From Corbicula japonica (lineage: Eukaryota > Mollusca > Bivalvia > Venerida > Cyrenidae): a stretch of DNA of 64,000 bases. The translations under genes were made by a program, and so were the position numbers. The DNA is taken from contig JAZAYU010000088.1 in the NCBI GenBank assembly GCA_038501625.1, positions 1,984,001 through 2,048,000 on the forward strand, given 5' to 3'. The first letter of the stretch is position 1, and every line of letters begins with the position of its first letter. The notes beneath the pieces are model-generated. The model was given only the letters and a program-made list of their open reading frames with translations. It was not told where the DNA came from and did no database searches. Below, one piece after another: positions 26,201 to 34,542 of the stretch.

Positions 26201-29196
26201 GAAAATGATGGTTGTGCGCAAGAATGTCGTTACACTTCTTTAATTAGAGCAGTCTTTTGTTCAACAAATGAAATGTAGAGTAGACAAAGAATTACATCCA
26301 TCAGCTTGCAATTTTACTTGAAATCTTGGTACCAATGTTCCAGTTTGCTTTTAACTGACCATCTGAGTTTATTTCTCTACAGAGAATTAAGGTATGTTAA
26401 ATGCACAGATTCTGAGTTAGAAGGTGGTAGATTTTGCAAAAAAGAAAGATTATGCACATACAAACTGAAACACAGCACACAGGTTTATGTGAAAAAGATG
26501 ATTTCTTTGTTGTATATAAAAAAAACAGCTCGAAATTCCATTATACAATGTTATAATTCCTAAGAAATAGTTAGGCACACACAATCAAAGTTAGCTGTTG
26601 AATCTCAAAGGTAATCTTGATCATTTTTTTGAGGAATTCTTAGCTTATATATAGTCAAAATACATCTTATTGAGAATTATTGAATTTGCTGAATGAAGTA
26701 AAAGCAGCATGTCGTTTTTTTATTTTCATTTTTATATGCCCTTTTGAAAAAAGGGACGTATTATGGGAACATCTGCGGCGGGCGGGCACCGTCTAAAGCG
26801 TTTCCGCTCTCTAAGTCAAAGAGTTTTCATCCGATCTATATCAAACTTGGTGAATATGTTGGTGGGCATAATATCTCGACCAAGTTTTATAACCAGCCAA
26901 ATCCCCCCAGGCACTCCTGAATTATGGCCCTTTAATTGTCCAAAATTTGGGTTTACGCTCTCTAAGTCAATGAGTTTTCATCCGATCTTTATCAAACTTG
27001 GTGAATATGTTGGTTGGCATAATATCTCGAGCAAGTTCTATAACCAGCCAAATCCCCCCAGGCACTCCTGAATTATGGCCCTTTAATTGTCCAAAAACTG
27101 AATTAGCGGTATCTGCTCTCCAAGTCGAATAATTTTCATCGGATCGTTACGCAACTTTGATGATCAGCATTTTGAAGGGCGTATTTTGTGTCAGTTTGGC
27201 ACTCTTGTTGTTTCATGTTGATACCTACACATTCATAATGCTTGCATTGAAAACTTTCAGAAAATGGGTTTAAGTTTTGGTATATGACATCATGATGTAA
27301 TGCCATTTATAAACAAACTGTTTTGGAACCATTTTATGTGGTTTTTCTGTCAAAATAACAGATTGAAAGCATTTTGCTTGGGAAATAAGGAATAAAGTAT
27401 TTTCACTTGTGGCTATGCCTTATGTGAAAATACAATTCCAAAGCACACTCGGTGAAATATTTTTTTTAACTGTTAAAAACAAATATCCTTAATTTATTGC
27501 TCGTCTGTGCATTTCTAGTACTGGTACAGGGTGAGTGGAATTTGTATGCCTGCATGAATATTGTGACAATAATTACTAATAGATATTTTGAAGTGCTGTA
27601 AGTCAGTACCTGGGGATAGTTTTTTGACATTTCTTGATTTTTTTTGTCTCCATTAAAGTATTTCTTATAGATTTTGATACATTGGGATGGTACATTTATG
27701 AAATGATTATGTCGAGAGTCAGTAATCACAACTTATTGTTTGTTCTGGAAAAAAGGTGTCATTGACAGAATTATTTCTTTATAGAATTTGATAGAGTCCA
27801 TAGATTTTTAGTTGATATAACTGATTTGGATTTGTATTTTGAGCAGAAAGGAATACATACAGATTTGTGTTGAACAACGTTGACATAGTAAAATTTTAAA
27901 ATCCCCTTCTATTCTGTTATTTTGTTTGAACAGTATTGTTGGCCCTAGCTTGTGTTGTTTTGTGCTTTATTTGTGATGTATGTCAGGGCTGAAGATTATA
28001 AAACTGAGATTAGAAACCAGTCTCAAATCTCAAGCATCTGATTGACTGAAATGGCCAACCAGTGCCTAAGGTTATAAAACTGAACATGGAAACCAGTCTC
28101 AAATCTCAAGCATCTGATTGGCTGAAATGGCGACTGATTGCCATTTCAGCCAATCAGATGCTTGAGATTTGAGACTGGTTTCCATGCTCAGTTTTATAAC
28201 TTTGGACACAGATGCTTGAGATTTGAGACTTGTTTCAAATCTCAGATTTATAATCTTGGGGTCAGTTGTTGTTTGTTTCTGTGTTGCACCTCAAACTGAA
28301 TCTTGCTGTTACGACATTGCATTGCATATAAATATCACCTCACATTTGGCTAAGGGTGCTTTGTTTTATAAAACACCAATCATCAGAGCACTTGGTTGGT
28401 TAATAGGGAAATAATTTATGTTAGTTTATGGGATGAACACACTTTCATTTCCTTGTTTTGAAGATACAGTTTCCAGTCAATTTGGAAAATCAGACATTTG
28501 GCATTTTGCAGAATGTATGCGATGCAAAATTGAACCTGCTGCACAGTAAGGTTAATAACAAACTTTTCTATTGGTAAATGGGAGCACATTGATATAAATA
28601 TATATGAACAGAACTTTTATATTATACCAATAATTCATTTTTGTGAAATTCCCAATTTTCTTAAAATAGCATTGAATTTCATTTATGAAGTCACTAACCC
28701 AAGATATATTGTATGGCTTTTCATGAGTATTACAAGACCTATATCTTAGCAAGTTGTCTTGGTGCTTCATGAGAGTATTGTAGCTCCTAGATATATAATT
28801 AGATTGTATGGAGCACGTTACGGGAAAAGGTACCTTCGGACAGTTGACATCAGTCTTAGAAATGACGTCATAAATTTGTGCAGACGGACATTATTTATTA
28901 GCATTTTGCAGTAAAAATACCATTTTATTGTCTAAATGTGTAACAAAATCACATTTTAGTTATAAGAACTTGATTTATATTTATAAGTTCTTTCTAAATT
29001 TAGTAAAAACTAAAAGATCACTATAAATGGCCGAAGTTACCTTTTCCCGTGATGAGCCCCATATTATGTTGTTCTTGTTGTTATCATAGTTTGAGTTATT
29101 GTCTATGCTTCTACACTTTTTCAGAGGCTAAGATCGGAGCTTCTGGACCGTGACAGAATGATTGCCGAGCTTCGGGTGCAGATAGAAGCCAACAGA
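8124..29196 (+). CDS. ODF2: ODF2 / cenexin-like coiled-coil protein, seven exons, 3' part missing
   Basis: Joined exons: 8124-8228, 8842-8964, 16633-16788, 18979-19166, 22750-22879, 24124-24330, 29125-29196. They give one frame of 327 codons with GT/AG borders and matching phases. Order and motifs match vertebrate ODF2: a basic Ser/Pro-rich start with GPWVPP, then LEIHTP...RMEDLSTDEED, then long heptad coiled coil with LIEVEMDGQSAAKQ and FEATNRTLRRLLRE. ODF2 is known as a centriole distal/subdistal appendage protein (cenexin) needed for primary cilia, and as a sperm outer dense fibre component. It acts as a coiled-coil scaffold. Vertebrate ODF2 reaches about 640-830 residues, so roughly 300-500 C-terminal residues are absent. 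They are not found between 29.2 kb and the gap nor after it. The ATG lies directly behind a splice acceptor, so a 5'-UTR exon must exist upstream. Confidence 0.9.
8842..8964 (+). CDS. ODF2: ODF2 exon, N-terminal basic region
   Basis: 41 codons, acceptor TATAG, donor GTAGGA, phase 0 at both ends. The sequence TGCKKFQKSTVSSRARSKSP followed by SGPWVPPPARATKG parallels the Ser/Arg-rich, PWMPP-containing head of vertebrate ODF2. Confidence 0.85.
9121..9192. mobile_element. Palindromic MITE (AGGTTATAA family), left half
   Basis: This is the left arm of the family found throughout the ODF2 introns: AGGTTATAAAGCTGAG, then ACCAGTCTCAAATCTCAAGC, then GATTGGCTGAAATGGCGAC. The right arm is missing; at the centre the sequence passes straight into the inverted repeat at 9191. 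Confidence 0.85.
9191..9345. mobile_element. Small MITE with 26-bp inverted ends
   Basis: GAAACTGAAGTGAGATTCAA (continuing to 9216) pairs with its reverse complement at 9320-9345 with one mismatch, around a 103-bp AT-rich core. It abuts the half palindrome on its left, which suggests insertion at or recombination with that repeat's centre. Confidence 0.7.
10994..11135. mobile_element. Palindromic MITE (AGGTTATAA family), full
   Basis: Complete inverted repeat from CCCAAGGTTATAAAACTGAG to CTCAGCTTTATAACCTTGGG. The arms meet at a short CACC centre between ATGGCAACCTGT and CATTTCAGCCAAT. Confidence 0.92.
11301..11324 (+). CDS. Possible 24-nt micro-exon of ODF2
   Basis: An acceptor-like TTTTAAG is followed by 24 bases in phase 0 encoding KRVKKASK, then a weak donor GTGGGG. 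Insertion between the second and third exons would keep the frame and add a basic stretch of the kind seen in this part of vertebrate ODF2. The donor is poor, so this is a guess. Confidence 0.15.
11837..12151. mobile_element. PIF/Harbinger-type MITE, 315 bp
   Basis: The ends GGCAATAGATTATTAATTCC and the inverted ...TTTTCTTTTGCC are flanked by TTA on both sides (11834-11836, 12152-12154). A 3-bp TWA duplication is the PIF/Harbinger signature. Next to the right end lies a CCCACCCGCCCC tract preceded by an A-rich run. It shares ends with the larger element at 20319-22572. Confidence 0.7.
12670..13125. mobile_element. MITE with about 100-bp inverted repeats and 8-bp target duplication
   Basis: The left end CACAGGTGACCGTATCATTG and the right end CGGTCACCTGTG belong to arms of about 100 bp (12670-12768 and 13025-13125). 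They are flanked by a perfect GTTAAAAG duplication (12662-12669, 13126-13133). An 8-bp duplication suggests hAT-driven movement. The minus-strand frames inside are by-products of the arms. Confidence 0.85.
14177..14320. mobile_element. Palindromic MITE (AGGTTATAA family), full
   Basis: Near-perfect copy with the complete centre GCGACTGGTCGC. The left end reads TGAAGGTTATAAAG, the right end TATATAACCTTGGGCAC, so the two outer ends differ. Confidence 0.93.
14429..14596. mobile_element. MITE with TACCGTCATTG ends
   Basis: The inverted ends TACCGTCATTGTTTGAATAT and ATATTCAAACAATAATGGTA bound 168 bp. Further inside, AAGTCGCAC pairs with GTGCGGCTT. It contains no coding frame. Confidence 0.75.
14844..14987. 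mobile_element. Palindromic MITE (AGGTTATAA family), full
   Basis: The left end carries CAGTGCCCAAGGTTATAAAA and the right end TTATAACCTTCAGG, again an asymmetric pair of outer ends. The centre reads GCGACCAGTCGC. Confidence 0.93.
15176..16632. other. ODF2 intron, no feature recognised
   Basis: AT-rich intron sequence. A few short direct repeats around GTGTCACACCCAGTCA (about 16208-16285) are the only structure noticed. Confidence 0.5.
16633..16788 (+). CDS. ODF2: ODF2 exon, start of conserved region
   Basis: 52 codons, acceptor GCTGTAG, donor GTACAA, phase 0. It contains SLEIHTPRDALRMEDLSTD and continues into the first coiled coil (NYENKIENLMAEVGTLKNEV). This matches the LEITPP...LSDLSTEDDD segment of vertebrate ODF2 in order and spacing. 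Confidence 0.92.
17294..17437. mobile_element. Palindromic MITE (AGGTTATAA family), full
   Basis: Full copy from TGAAGGTTATAAAGCTGAGC to TTAATAATTTTGGGCA. The right terminus has drifted; the arms and the GCGACTGGTCGC centre are intact. Confidence 0.92.
17576..17697. mobile_element. Palindromic MITE (AGGTTATAA family), old diverged copy
   Basis: GGGCCCAAGATCAAACTAAA ... GTTTATGATCTTTGGCAC keeps the ACCAATCTAAAATGTCAAGC and GAGATTTGAGACTGGT arms with many substitutions. The centre is lost. Confidence 0.75.
18615..18765. repeat. Three tandem copies of a roughly 60-bp unit
   Basis: Units share GTGACGTCATTTTACGCCAA followed by an ACAGTGACATTGAT segment, with moderate divergence. They lie about 200 bp upstream of the fourth ODF2 exon. 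Confidence 0.7.
18979..19166 (+). CDS. ODF2: ODF2 exon, coiled coil
   Basis: 188 nt, acceptor GATCCAG, donor GTGCAA, ending in phase 2. It is rich in Glu/Arg/Leu heptads (RILEEQEYELEDYKEGLAQS). The split AG joins A of the next exon to give Arg, keeping the frame. Confidence 0.92.
19167..20315. other. ODF2 intron, no feature recognised
   Basis: AT-rich, with a CCCCCACCACCCCC tract near 19428-19442. No exon-like frame with splice borders was found. Confidence 0.5.
20319..22572. mobile_element. PIF/Harbinger-type element, 2.25 kb, no transposase seen
   Basis: The ends GGCAATAGAAAATTAATTCC and ...TTAATTTTCTATTGCC are nearly perfect inverted repeats of about 35 bp. They are flanked by TTA on both sides (20316-20318, 22573-22575). 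The termini match the 315-bp MITE at 11837, so the two were probably moved by the same transposase. The interior holds no long frame. It carries a tRNA-like segment at 21273-21345. The right end lies 177 bp from an ODF2 exon. Confidence 0.7.
21273..21345 (+). repeat. tRNA-like sequence (pseudogene or SINE head)
   Basis: An A-box-like TGGCGTAGTGG and a B-box-like GGTTCAATCC are at the right spacing, with a D-stem GCG/CGC. The anticodon arm does not fold into a normal 5+7+5 loop and the acceptor stem pairs only partly, so it is not a working tRNA gene. Confidence 0.5.
22750..22879 (+). CDS. ODF2: ODF2 exon, coiled coil with EVEMDGQSAAKQ
   Basis: 130 nt, acceptor TTTGTAG, donor GTGTGT. It encodes TEADLLNIEREKLMKKLIEV and MDGQSAAKQ, nearly identical to the KLVEAEMDGAAAAKQ block of vertebrate ODF2. 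The donor region is repeated twice downstream (see 22875-23060). Confidence 0.95.
22875..23060 (+). repeat. ODF2: Tandem repeat that copies the splice donor of an ODF2 exon
   Basis: Three units of about 70 bp start GACAGGTNTGTATTAAATTG. The exon/donor border CAG|GT is at 22879|22880, and copies follow at 22950|22951 and 23018|23019. Confidence 0.85.
23301..23436. mobile_element. Palindromic MITE (AGGTTATAA family), in first duplicated unit
   Basis: Arms intact, centre GCGACCAGTCTCC. The right end degrades into TTATAATTATAAC at the duplication border. Confidence 0.9.
23605..23743. mobile_element. Palindromic MITE (AGGTTATAA family), in second duplicated unit
   Basis: Copied together with its flanks by the 305-bp duplication, so it is not an independent insertion. 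It shows a few private changes (GGCTACCAGTC, CATGTCAGCC). Confidence 0.9.
24124..24330 (+). CDS. ODF2: ODF2 exon, coiled coil with FEATNRTLRRLLRE
   Basis: 69 codons, acceptor TTTAAAG, donor GTAAAT, phase 0. LADFEATNRTLRRLLRE followed by LGEQRDMLIKKLADTD is among the best conserved blocks of ODF2. Confidence 0.95.
24805..24902. mobile_element. Palindromic MITE (AGGTTATAA family), internally deleted
   Basis: The left arm jumps from GAAACCAGTC directly to GCCATTTCAGCC, so most of the left arm is lost; the right arm is complete. Confidence 0.88.
25185..26126. mobile_element. pogo/Tigger-like non-autonomous element
   Basis: It starts CAGTAAAACCCCTCATTATG and ends inverted with GAGGAGTTTTACTG, flanked by TA on both sides. 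Internal motifs such as TATTACGGGCACCCC and CTATTAAGGACACCCC repeat in both halves. CAGT ends with TA duplication fit the pogo group of Tc1/mariner. No transposase frame is seen. Confidence 0.75.
26730..27215 (+). mobile_element. Minisatellite-bearing element, 151-bp units (GGGACGTATTATGGG type)
   Basis: It opens with a CCCTTTTGAAAAAAGGG hairpin and ACGTATTATGGGA. Two full units of about 151 bp (GCTCTCTAAGTCAA...GAATTATGGCCCTTTAATTG) and part of a third follow. It closes with a GTGTCAG...GGCAC hairpin and TCTTGTTG. I recall the same opening as a common bivalve repeat. The layout parallels the 145-bp array at 5599-8077. Confidence 0.75.
27220..27985. other. ODF2 intron, no feature recognised
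   Basis: AT-rich, without exon-like frames or clear repeats. Confidence 0.5.
27990..28260. mobile_element. Palindromic MITE inserted into the centre of another copy
   Basis: The outer copy has its left arm at 27990-28059 and right arm at 28210-28260. Between them lies a complete inner copy (about 28060-28209, CAGTGCCTAAGGTTATAAAA to GTTTTATAACTTTGGACAC). The outer arms are more diverged than the inner ones, as expected for an older host copy. Confidence 0.88.
28811..29060. mobile_element. MITE with ACGGGAAAAGGTA ends
   Basis: Imperfect inverted ends: GCACGTTACGGGAAAAGGTA with CCTTCGG on the left pairs with CCGAAGTTACCTTTTCCCGT on the right, enclosing about 190 bp. It lies 65 bp before the last ODF2 exon found. 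Confidence 0.6.
29125..29196 (+). CDS. ODF2: ODF2 exon, last one found
   Basis: 24 codons, acceptor TTTTTCAG, donor GTAAGC, phase 0, encoding RLRSELLDRDRMIAELRVQI plus EANR. It matches the position after the KKLAD block in vertebrate ODF2. The strong donor shows that the gene continues, yet no further exon is visible before the gap at 30771. Confidence 0.85.
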
Positions 29197-30061
29197 GTAA
29201 GCAACCTTGATCAATGAATATTGTTTTTCACTAAACCTTTATTACATGGGATGCCATTTTTTAACACATGGGTAAACAGTGTAATTCCAGATCAGCCAGA
29301 ACATCCAGGCCATCTGATTGGATCTACAGTGTTCCCTAATTGGTCTGAAACAACCTAATGAATCTAAAATTAACAGTGTAGTTTCTGATCTGATGGCACA
29401 GATGTGCCGGCTTATCTTGATATATGATGTTTGTCCAATGCAAGAAAGGCATTTCTATTCAGTAAACTTAAAGGGTTAGTGAAGTGAATTGTTATGGTAG
29501 TTTCTAGATTACATTTATTTTATTCCATCTATAATGTAGTTGCTCCAATTCATTAGCTTGCATTTGATCATAAAAATTTATTGGTGAAAGTTCGAAAATA
29601 GCCTAACCCTGTTTTCAAAGCTTTAAATCAGTGCAGTTTCTTTAGAATTGTGTTCACTTGTGTTTGCTGTTTAGTTGTCTTAGGAACCCATGGCACTTAT
29701 TATGTTTACACTCTATTAATCTGCCGTGGGAAATATGGCATTGTGTACTTCATTTTGACCTCAATATGCATAGTAAATGGAAAATAATCTTGTATTGAAC
29801 AGCCAATTAGAATTGGTGTCAAATTTGGTTGTAGTTGGATTTCATTCGACATGTAAAGAACAGCCAATCAGAATTGGCGTCACATTAAGCATTCAATTTC
29901 AAATCTTAACATTTTGCCGTCATTTAATTTTCACTTTTATTAGACCACAGAAAGAGTTAAGCATGGAATAAAGTTACAGGATTTACATAACATGACATTG
30001 AAGGAATACAAGTCAAATTTCCGAGATGAAGGATGGAGTAGAATGCAATACTCACACCTGT

Positions 30062-30208
30062 GTCCAAGACCATAAAACTACGATTGCAATCAGTCTCAAA
30101 TCTCTAGCATCTAATTGGCTTTAGTGGTGACCAGTCACCATTTTAGCCAATTAGATGCTTTAGATTTGAGACTGGATTCCAGATTTAGTTTAATGATTTT
30201 GGGCCCTG
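30062..30208. mobile_element. Palindromic MITE (AGGTTATAA family), diverged full copy
   Basis: GTCCAAGACCATAAAACTAC ... TTTAATGATTTTGGGCCC keeps both arms and the GTGACCAGTCAC centre, with a moderate number of changes. Confidence 0.82.
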
Positions 30209-30770
30209 GGGAATCCAAGAATCATGTTTAGTTGTCTAGGAGACATAGAGAAATTGATGTATGCTCAATGTTATAACTAGCATGTGTAAGAAAACTTACT
30301 CTTCCAGCATTTTCCAAGATCAGAAAGCCTGTACTGTCTTAAGGTATTTGAATTTTCAAAAGAACATTTGAATTGTATATTATGCTGTGATTGGCTAGAA
30401 GTTATGATTTCATTTTTATGTCACTGCAAATATTCTATTTTAAAACAGTGATGTCACCAGGATCGTTTTTTTCAGATGATGCCATAAGTGATGTCATTAA
30501 GAAGTGTTACATTAATGATGTCATTTAGAAATGTTACACCAATGATTTCATTAAACCCTTTCTTCCATGTTATACGCATTTTTACACATGTGAAGATCAA
30601 GATCAGCCAGCACCGGTCGCATTTTGGTCAGAAATATCCTAACAAATAAAAAAAGTGAAAGGTGCAAATCCAGATCAGATGGCACTGTTGCCTACACAAT
30701 AAAGATGTGTCTATGGAGGAAAGTGTTAATGATGAAATCGAGAAATGTTACACTGATGACAAAAATGATG

Positions 30771-31270
30771 NNNNNNNNNNNNNNNNNNNNNNNNNNNNNN
30801 NNNNNNNNNNNNNNNNNNNNNNNNNNNNNNNNNNNNNNNNNNNNNNNNNNNNNNNNNNNNNNNNNNNNNNNNNNNNNNNNNNNNNNNNNNNNNNNNNNNN
30901 NNNNNNNNNNNNNNNNNNNNNNNNNNNNNNNNNNNNNNNNNNNNNNNNNNNNNNNNNNNNNNNNNNNNNNNNNNNNNNNNNNNNNNNNNNNNNNNNNNNN
31001 NNNNNNNNNNNNNNNNNNNNNNNNNNNNNNNNNNNNNNNNNNNNNNNNNNNNNNNNNNNNNNNNNNNNNNNNNNNNNNNNNNNNNNNNNNNNNNNNNNNN
31101 NNNNNNNNNNNNNNNNNNNNNNNNNNNNNNNNNNNNNNNNNNNNNNNNNNNNNNNNNNNNNNNNNNNNNNNNNNNNNNNNNNNNNNNNNNNNNNNNNNNN
31201 NNNNNNNNNNNNNNNNNNNNNNNNNNNNNNNNNNNNNNNNNNNNNNNNNNNNNNNNNNNNNNNNNNNNNN
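30771..31270. other. Assembly gap (500 N)
   Basis: A run of exactly 500 N, probably a conventional gap size rather than a measured distance. ODF2 should continue into this interval. Confidence 0.98.
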
Positions 31271-32826
31271 TTTCAAATTTATCGTATTCGGCGCTTTCAA
31301 AGTTTTCTTGAGTTCTATGTTGTGGGTTTTTTAAAATATTTTTTACCATACAATTGTATGATTATTTAGAAATTTTATTCGTTTTCACTGACGTGTATTA
31401 TACACGTTTTTGATCATGTATCATACAGATCATTTTTAATAAACCAGCATCATACAATTAATGATTCTGTATCATTCAATGTTTATTTAATTAAACATGT
31501 AGTTGTATAAACGTGTATGATTCTGTATCATACAAATTGGTTTTATTTATTTAAATTGACATACTTCAATTCTTATTTAAATTGACATACTTATAACAAA
31601 CATGCCCTCTCTTCCTCTCCCCTTTTTCGCTGCGTGGGGAGGCTGTGTTGTGTGAGTGTGGCGATTCCTGATATGCATAATTATATCACTTTTTTATTAT
31701 GTATTTTGTGACTCTTTGTCAGTACATTTACCTGTATTTTGCAATAGTTTGAGATTGTATTTAAAATGTTCTTTTAAAAATACCTGTATCATACAATCAC
31801 CGTTTACTCTTAACCTACGTTATAATTTCACCGATCATAAACTTTGCATTGAAGTGAAGTACACACTTCAGATATGAAACATAAAATCCTCTCGAGCATT
31901 CATTAACCATGAATATTTAATCGAGGCTTGGGTTAAATCAAAGGTCACTAAATCGACCGTAGCTTTTGAAGTTAGAAAAATAAAACCGGCTAAAACGCCT
32001 TAAACTTTAACATCTTAATAAAACAGCTTATCATTCGCACTATCGCAAAAATTGCACACAAATTACTAAAAAACTTTTGATTATTAATAAGAATATATGT
32101 TTTTTCGTATACGGAGAATATAACCGTTACTGTCGATTTTGTGATTCTGTTTTGTTTTTACACCTACTTTGGTGGTTTCCAAAATGAATATAGTAAATGT
32201 AGTTGTTATTTCGTAAGGAAAAGTGAATATCATGTGCAGGAACTTATTATGTTTCTATTTTGAAGAGTATTCTCCGAACCCAATCCACGCTGAATAAAAA
32301 AATATATCCGGTGTATTTAAACGTTGGTTAAGTAGTATTGATTGGGATTATTTTTAATGACCTGTTCATTCATGCAGTTATCTGATTTTGGTTTTTACAT
32401 GTTTAGTGAACCATTTGGTTTGTAGTTCAATAGGGACATACCAAGGAACCTCCGAAGCATGCTTTTAATCGCCGGAGAAAAATAAACAAAACTAATTTTA
32501 TGAATATATAACAAAATGGTGTAACAACTAGTTGACATGTGTGTGTGTACAACATATTGGCACAGATATCTCATACCATGATCTAATGCACGTATTATTT
32601 GCATCCTAACAATTTTGGAACAAGCCAGTTCACAAGATATTTGCCCCACGATACTATGACATGTTCCAGTGCATGTTTTATTGCGCAATATATTTGCAAC
32701 TCTATTGTATTACAAGCGTATGCACGTGATATGCACGTAGCGTAGGAACAAAACAAAACAAGAAACACGTTTGCATTAATATTTTGGTATATAAAATGTT
32801 AAATATCATTATAATATTATTTTTAA
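31271..32826. other. Intergenic, no gene recognised
   Basis: Very AT-rich. GTATCATACA and variants recur between about 31410 and 31800. The first 30 bases (TTTATCGTATTCGGCGCTTTC) resemble the repeat at 40064. No coding segment fits ODF2 or another family I know. Confidence 0.5.
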
Positions 32827-33345
32827 ATCATAGTGCCTCTAGCTGGGAGCGAACCCGCACCGTCAAGGCGACTGCGCCTAGCACTGCAATTCCCGCGACG
32901 CAACCAACTGAGCTAACCGGGACAACCCAAAAAAAGGTTGATCGGATAGCCCTGATATACGTAACGATCACTGCATGACATCGGTAACGGGTTATTTTTA
33001 CTGATAACAGTACTGACTATATGTACAGGGAGACTTTTTACGGCCGCCACACTGCTCAAATAGCGCTACTGTGAATTTCAAATCATAGTGCCTCTAGCTG
33101 GGAGCAAACCCGCACCGTCACGGCGACTGCGCCTAGCCCTGCAATTCCCGCGACGCAACCAAATGGGCTAACCGGGACAAGCCCAAAAATGGTTGATCGG
33201 ATATACCTGATATACGTAACGATCACTGCATGCCATCGGTAACGGGTTATTTTACCGATAACAGTACTGACTATATGTACGGGGAGACTTTTTACGGCCT
33301 CCACACTGCACAAATAGGGCTACGGTGAATTTCAAATCATAGTAC
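32827..33345 (-). repeat. tRNA-like tandem repeat, 255-bp unit
   Basis: Two full units begin ATCATAGTGCCTCTAGCTGG (32827 and 33082), with the start of a third at 33337. On the minus strand each reads like a tRNA head: GGTTAGCTCAGTTGGTTGCG (A box) and, about 60 bases on, GGGTTCGCTCCC (B box), with an extended middle. The remaining 150 bp are unique to this family. Probably a tRNA-derived SINE amplified in tandem. Confidence 0.65.
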
Positions 33346-34005
33346 TAATTAAATGATTGTAAAACGAAACGCATTTGTCCATAACGGGTACATGCACAAA
33401 CAAGCTTATAATTTCTTGTATCTTCATCGCAAATTGACAGCTTTAGACTTATAGTACGGAGAAACATACTTTTCTTAGTAAACAAACAGTTTCTGTTGTC
33501 AAGCAACTACAAACAGGAATCGCTTTATAATGGTCTAATATATTATTCATTTTACTTTGATTTTACGCACTGAGCCGTAATGCGTAAAATCGAAGTGTTA
33601 TAAATAATAAATATGGCCATTATAAAACAAATCCTGAATGCATTTTTATTCATTTGGAATATTTCACATAATAGGTAGGTTAATTTCTTCAATTACAGTT
33701 CATAATGTAAACGTTATGTAGGTTTTTAACGCAAGGTTTCATAACCCTTGGCGTGACGCATTTGATTTCTTGTTTTTCCCCTTTTTGTTTTACCTTTGCA
33801 AGCACTAATTTCAAAACATACAAATGTCAGAAATATCGTACATTTAAATATTTATTTTGCAAGACAACATGATTTGGGCAAATAAAATTGTTAAAGCTTG
33901 TGCAAGCAAACACGAGTTCGCAAGCTCTGAGTTAAAACTTAGGATTGTGGAAGGCAAATAAGATTTGTCAAGATCGGATTTAAAACTTGCAGGAATCAAC
34001 AATCA
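33346..34005. other. Intergenic, no feature recognised
   Basis: AT-rich. A TTTTACGCA...TGCGTAAAA inverted repeat near 33562-33590 is the only structure noticed. Confidence 0.45.
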
Positions 34006-34083
34006 CACGCCTAAACCAAGGATTGAACCCGGGTCCCATCGCATGCTAAGCCGACGCTCTACCACGTCGCCACAAAAGCAAAC
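34006..34083 (-). repeat. tRNA-like sequence, probably SINE head
   Basis: The minus strand carries GTGGTAGAGCGTCGGC, CTTAGCATGCGATGGGACCC and the B box GGGTTCAATCC, recalling tRNA-Ala(AGC). The D stem and anticodon stem do not pair normally, so a functional tRNA is unlikely. Confidence 0.5.
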
Positions 34084-34542
34084 TCACTGGCGACATAATA
34101 CAAGTGAGTTACTGACTCAACCATAGCCGGGTTACATCACAAAAGCAATGATGATATTTGATCTGATATTACTTTATTTGAACATGGAAGAAAATGAGAA
34201 TTTATTTACTATTATTTATCTCATTTTTGTCAAGAGCTAAATAAGTTATGTAGTTCGAAACTAAGAATTTTGGTTTGAAAAAAAAATTCATAAAAGCAAA
34301 TACATCAGATGTAATATTCTTCACATCCGAAAATAAATTTGCACATTACCCGTTTCAGTTATGCATGTCAAAGAAAAATCCATCTATTAGTAAGTGTTTT
34401 TTAAAATGTTATGATGTAGACGATACGCATAATGATTTATTTCTTTGATACAACACAATAATGGTATTGTATAATTATTCATTCATACTGAATCATATGT
34501 TTTATTTGAGAAAAAAAAAACCCTAATTAAACCTATGTAAAC

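Larger units (their letters stand above)
9954..30690. repeat. Dispersed GATCCAGATC palindrome family
   Basis: A short interrupted palindrome of about 55-65 bp recurs with the pattern GTAGATCCAGATCAGATGGC, a spacer with TGTGCTGGC, then TGATCTGGATCTACACTG. Copies were read at about 9954-10007, 10050-10107, 10891-10953, 11134-11192, 13437-13532, 15109-15170, 17441-17490, 18031-18136 (with an insertion), 25099-25163, 29278-29336, 29370-29440 and 30596-30690, plus a weak relic near 44690. Several are followed by a conserved tail with GCAATAAAGG or CTATGGAGGAAAGGGTT, so the full unit is longer than the palindrome. Copies lie almost wholly within ODF2 introns. Confidence 0.75.

Noticed and set aside
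26306..26563. Possible exon in the 85-codon frame
   Set aside because: No conserved motif and no need for it: the flanking ODF2 exons join in phase without it.
30624..31369. Frames of over 200 codons on both strands
   Set aside because: They run through the 500-N gap and have no real sequence.
34006..34083. A functional tRNA-Ala gene on the minus strand
   Set aside because: D and anticodon stems do not fold normally; better seen as a SINE-derived relic.
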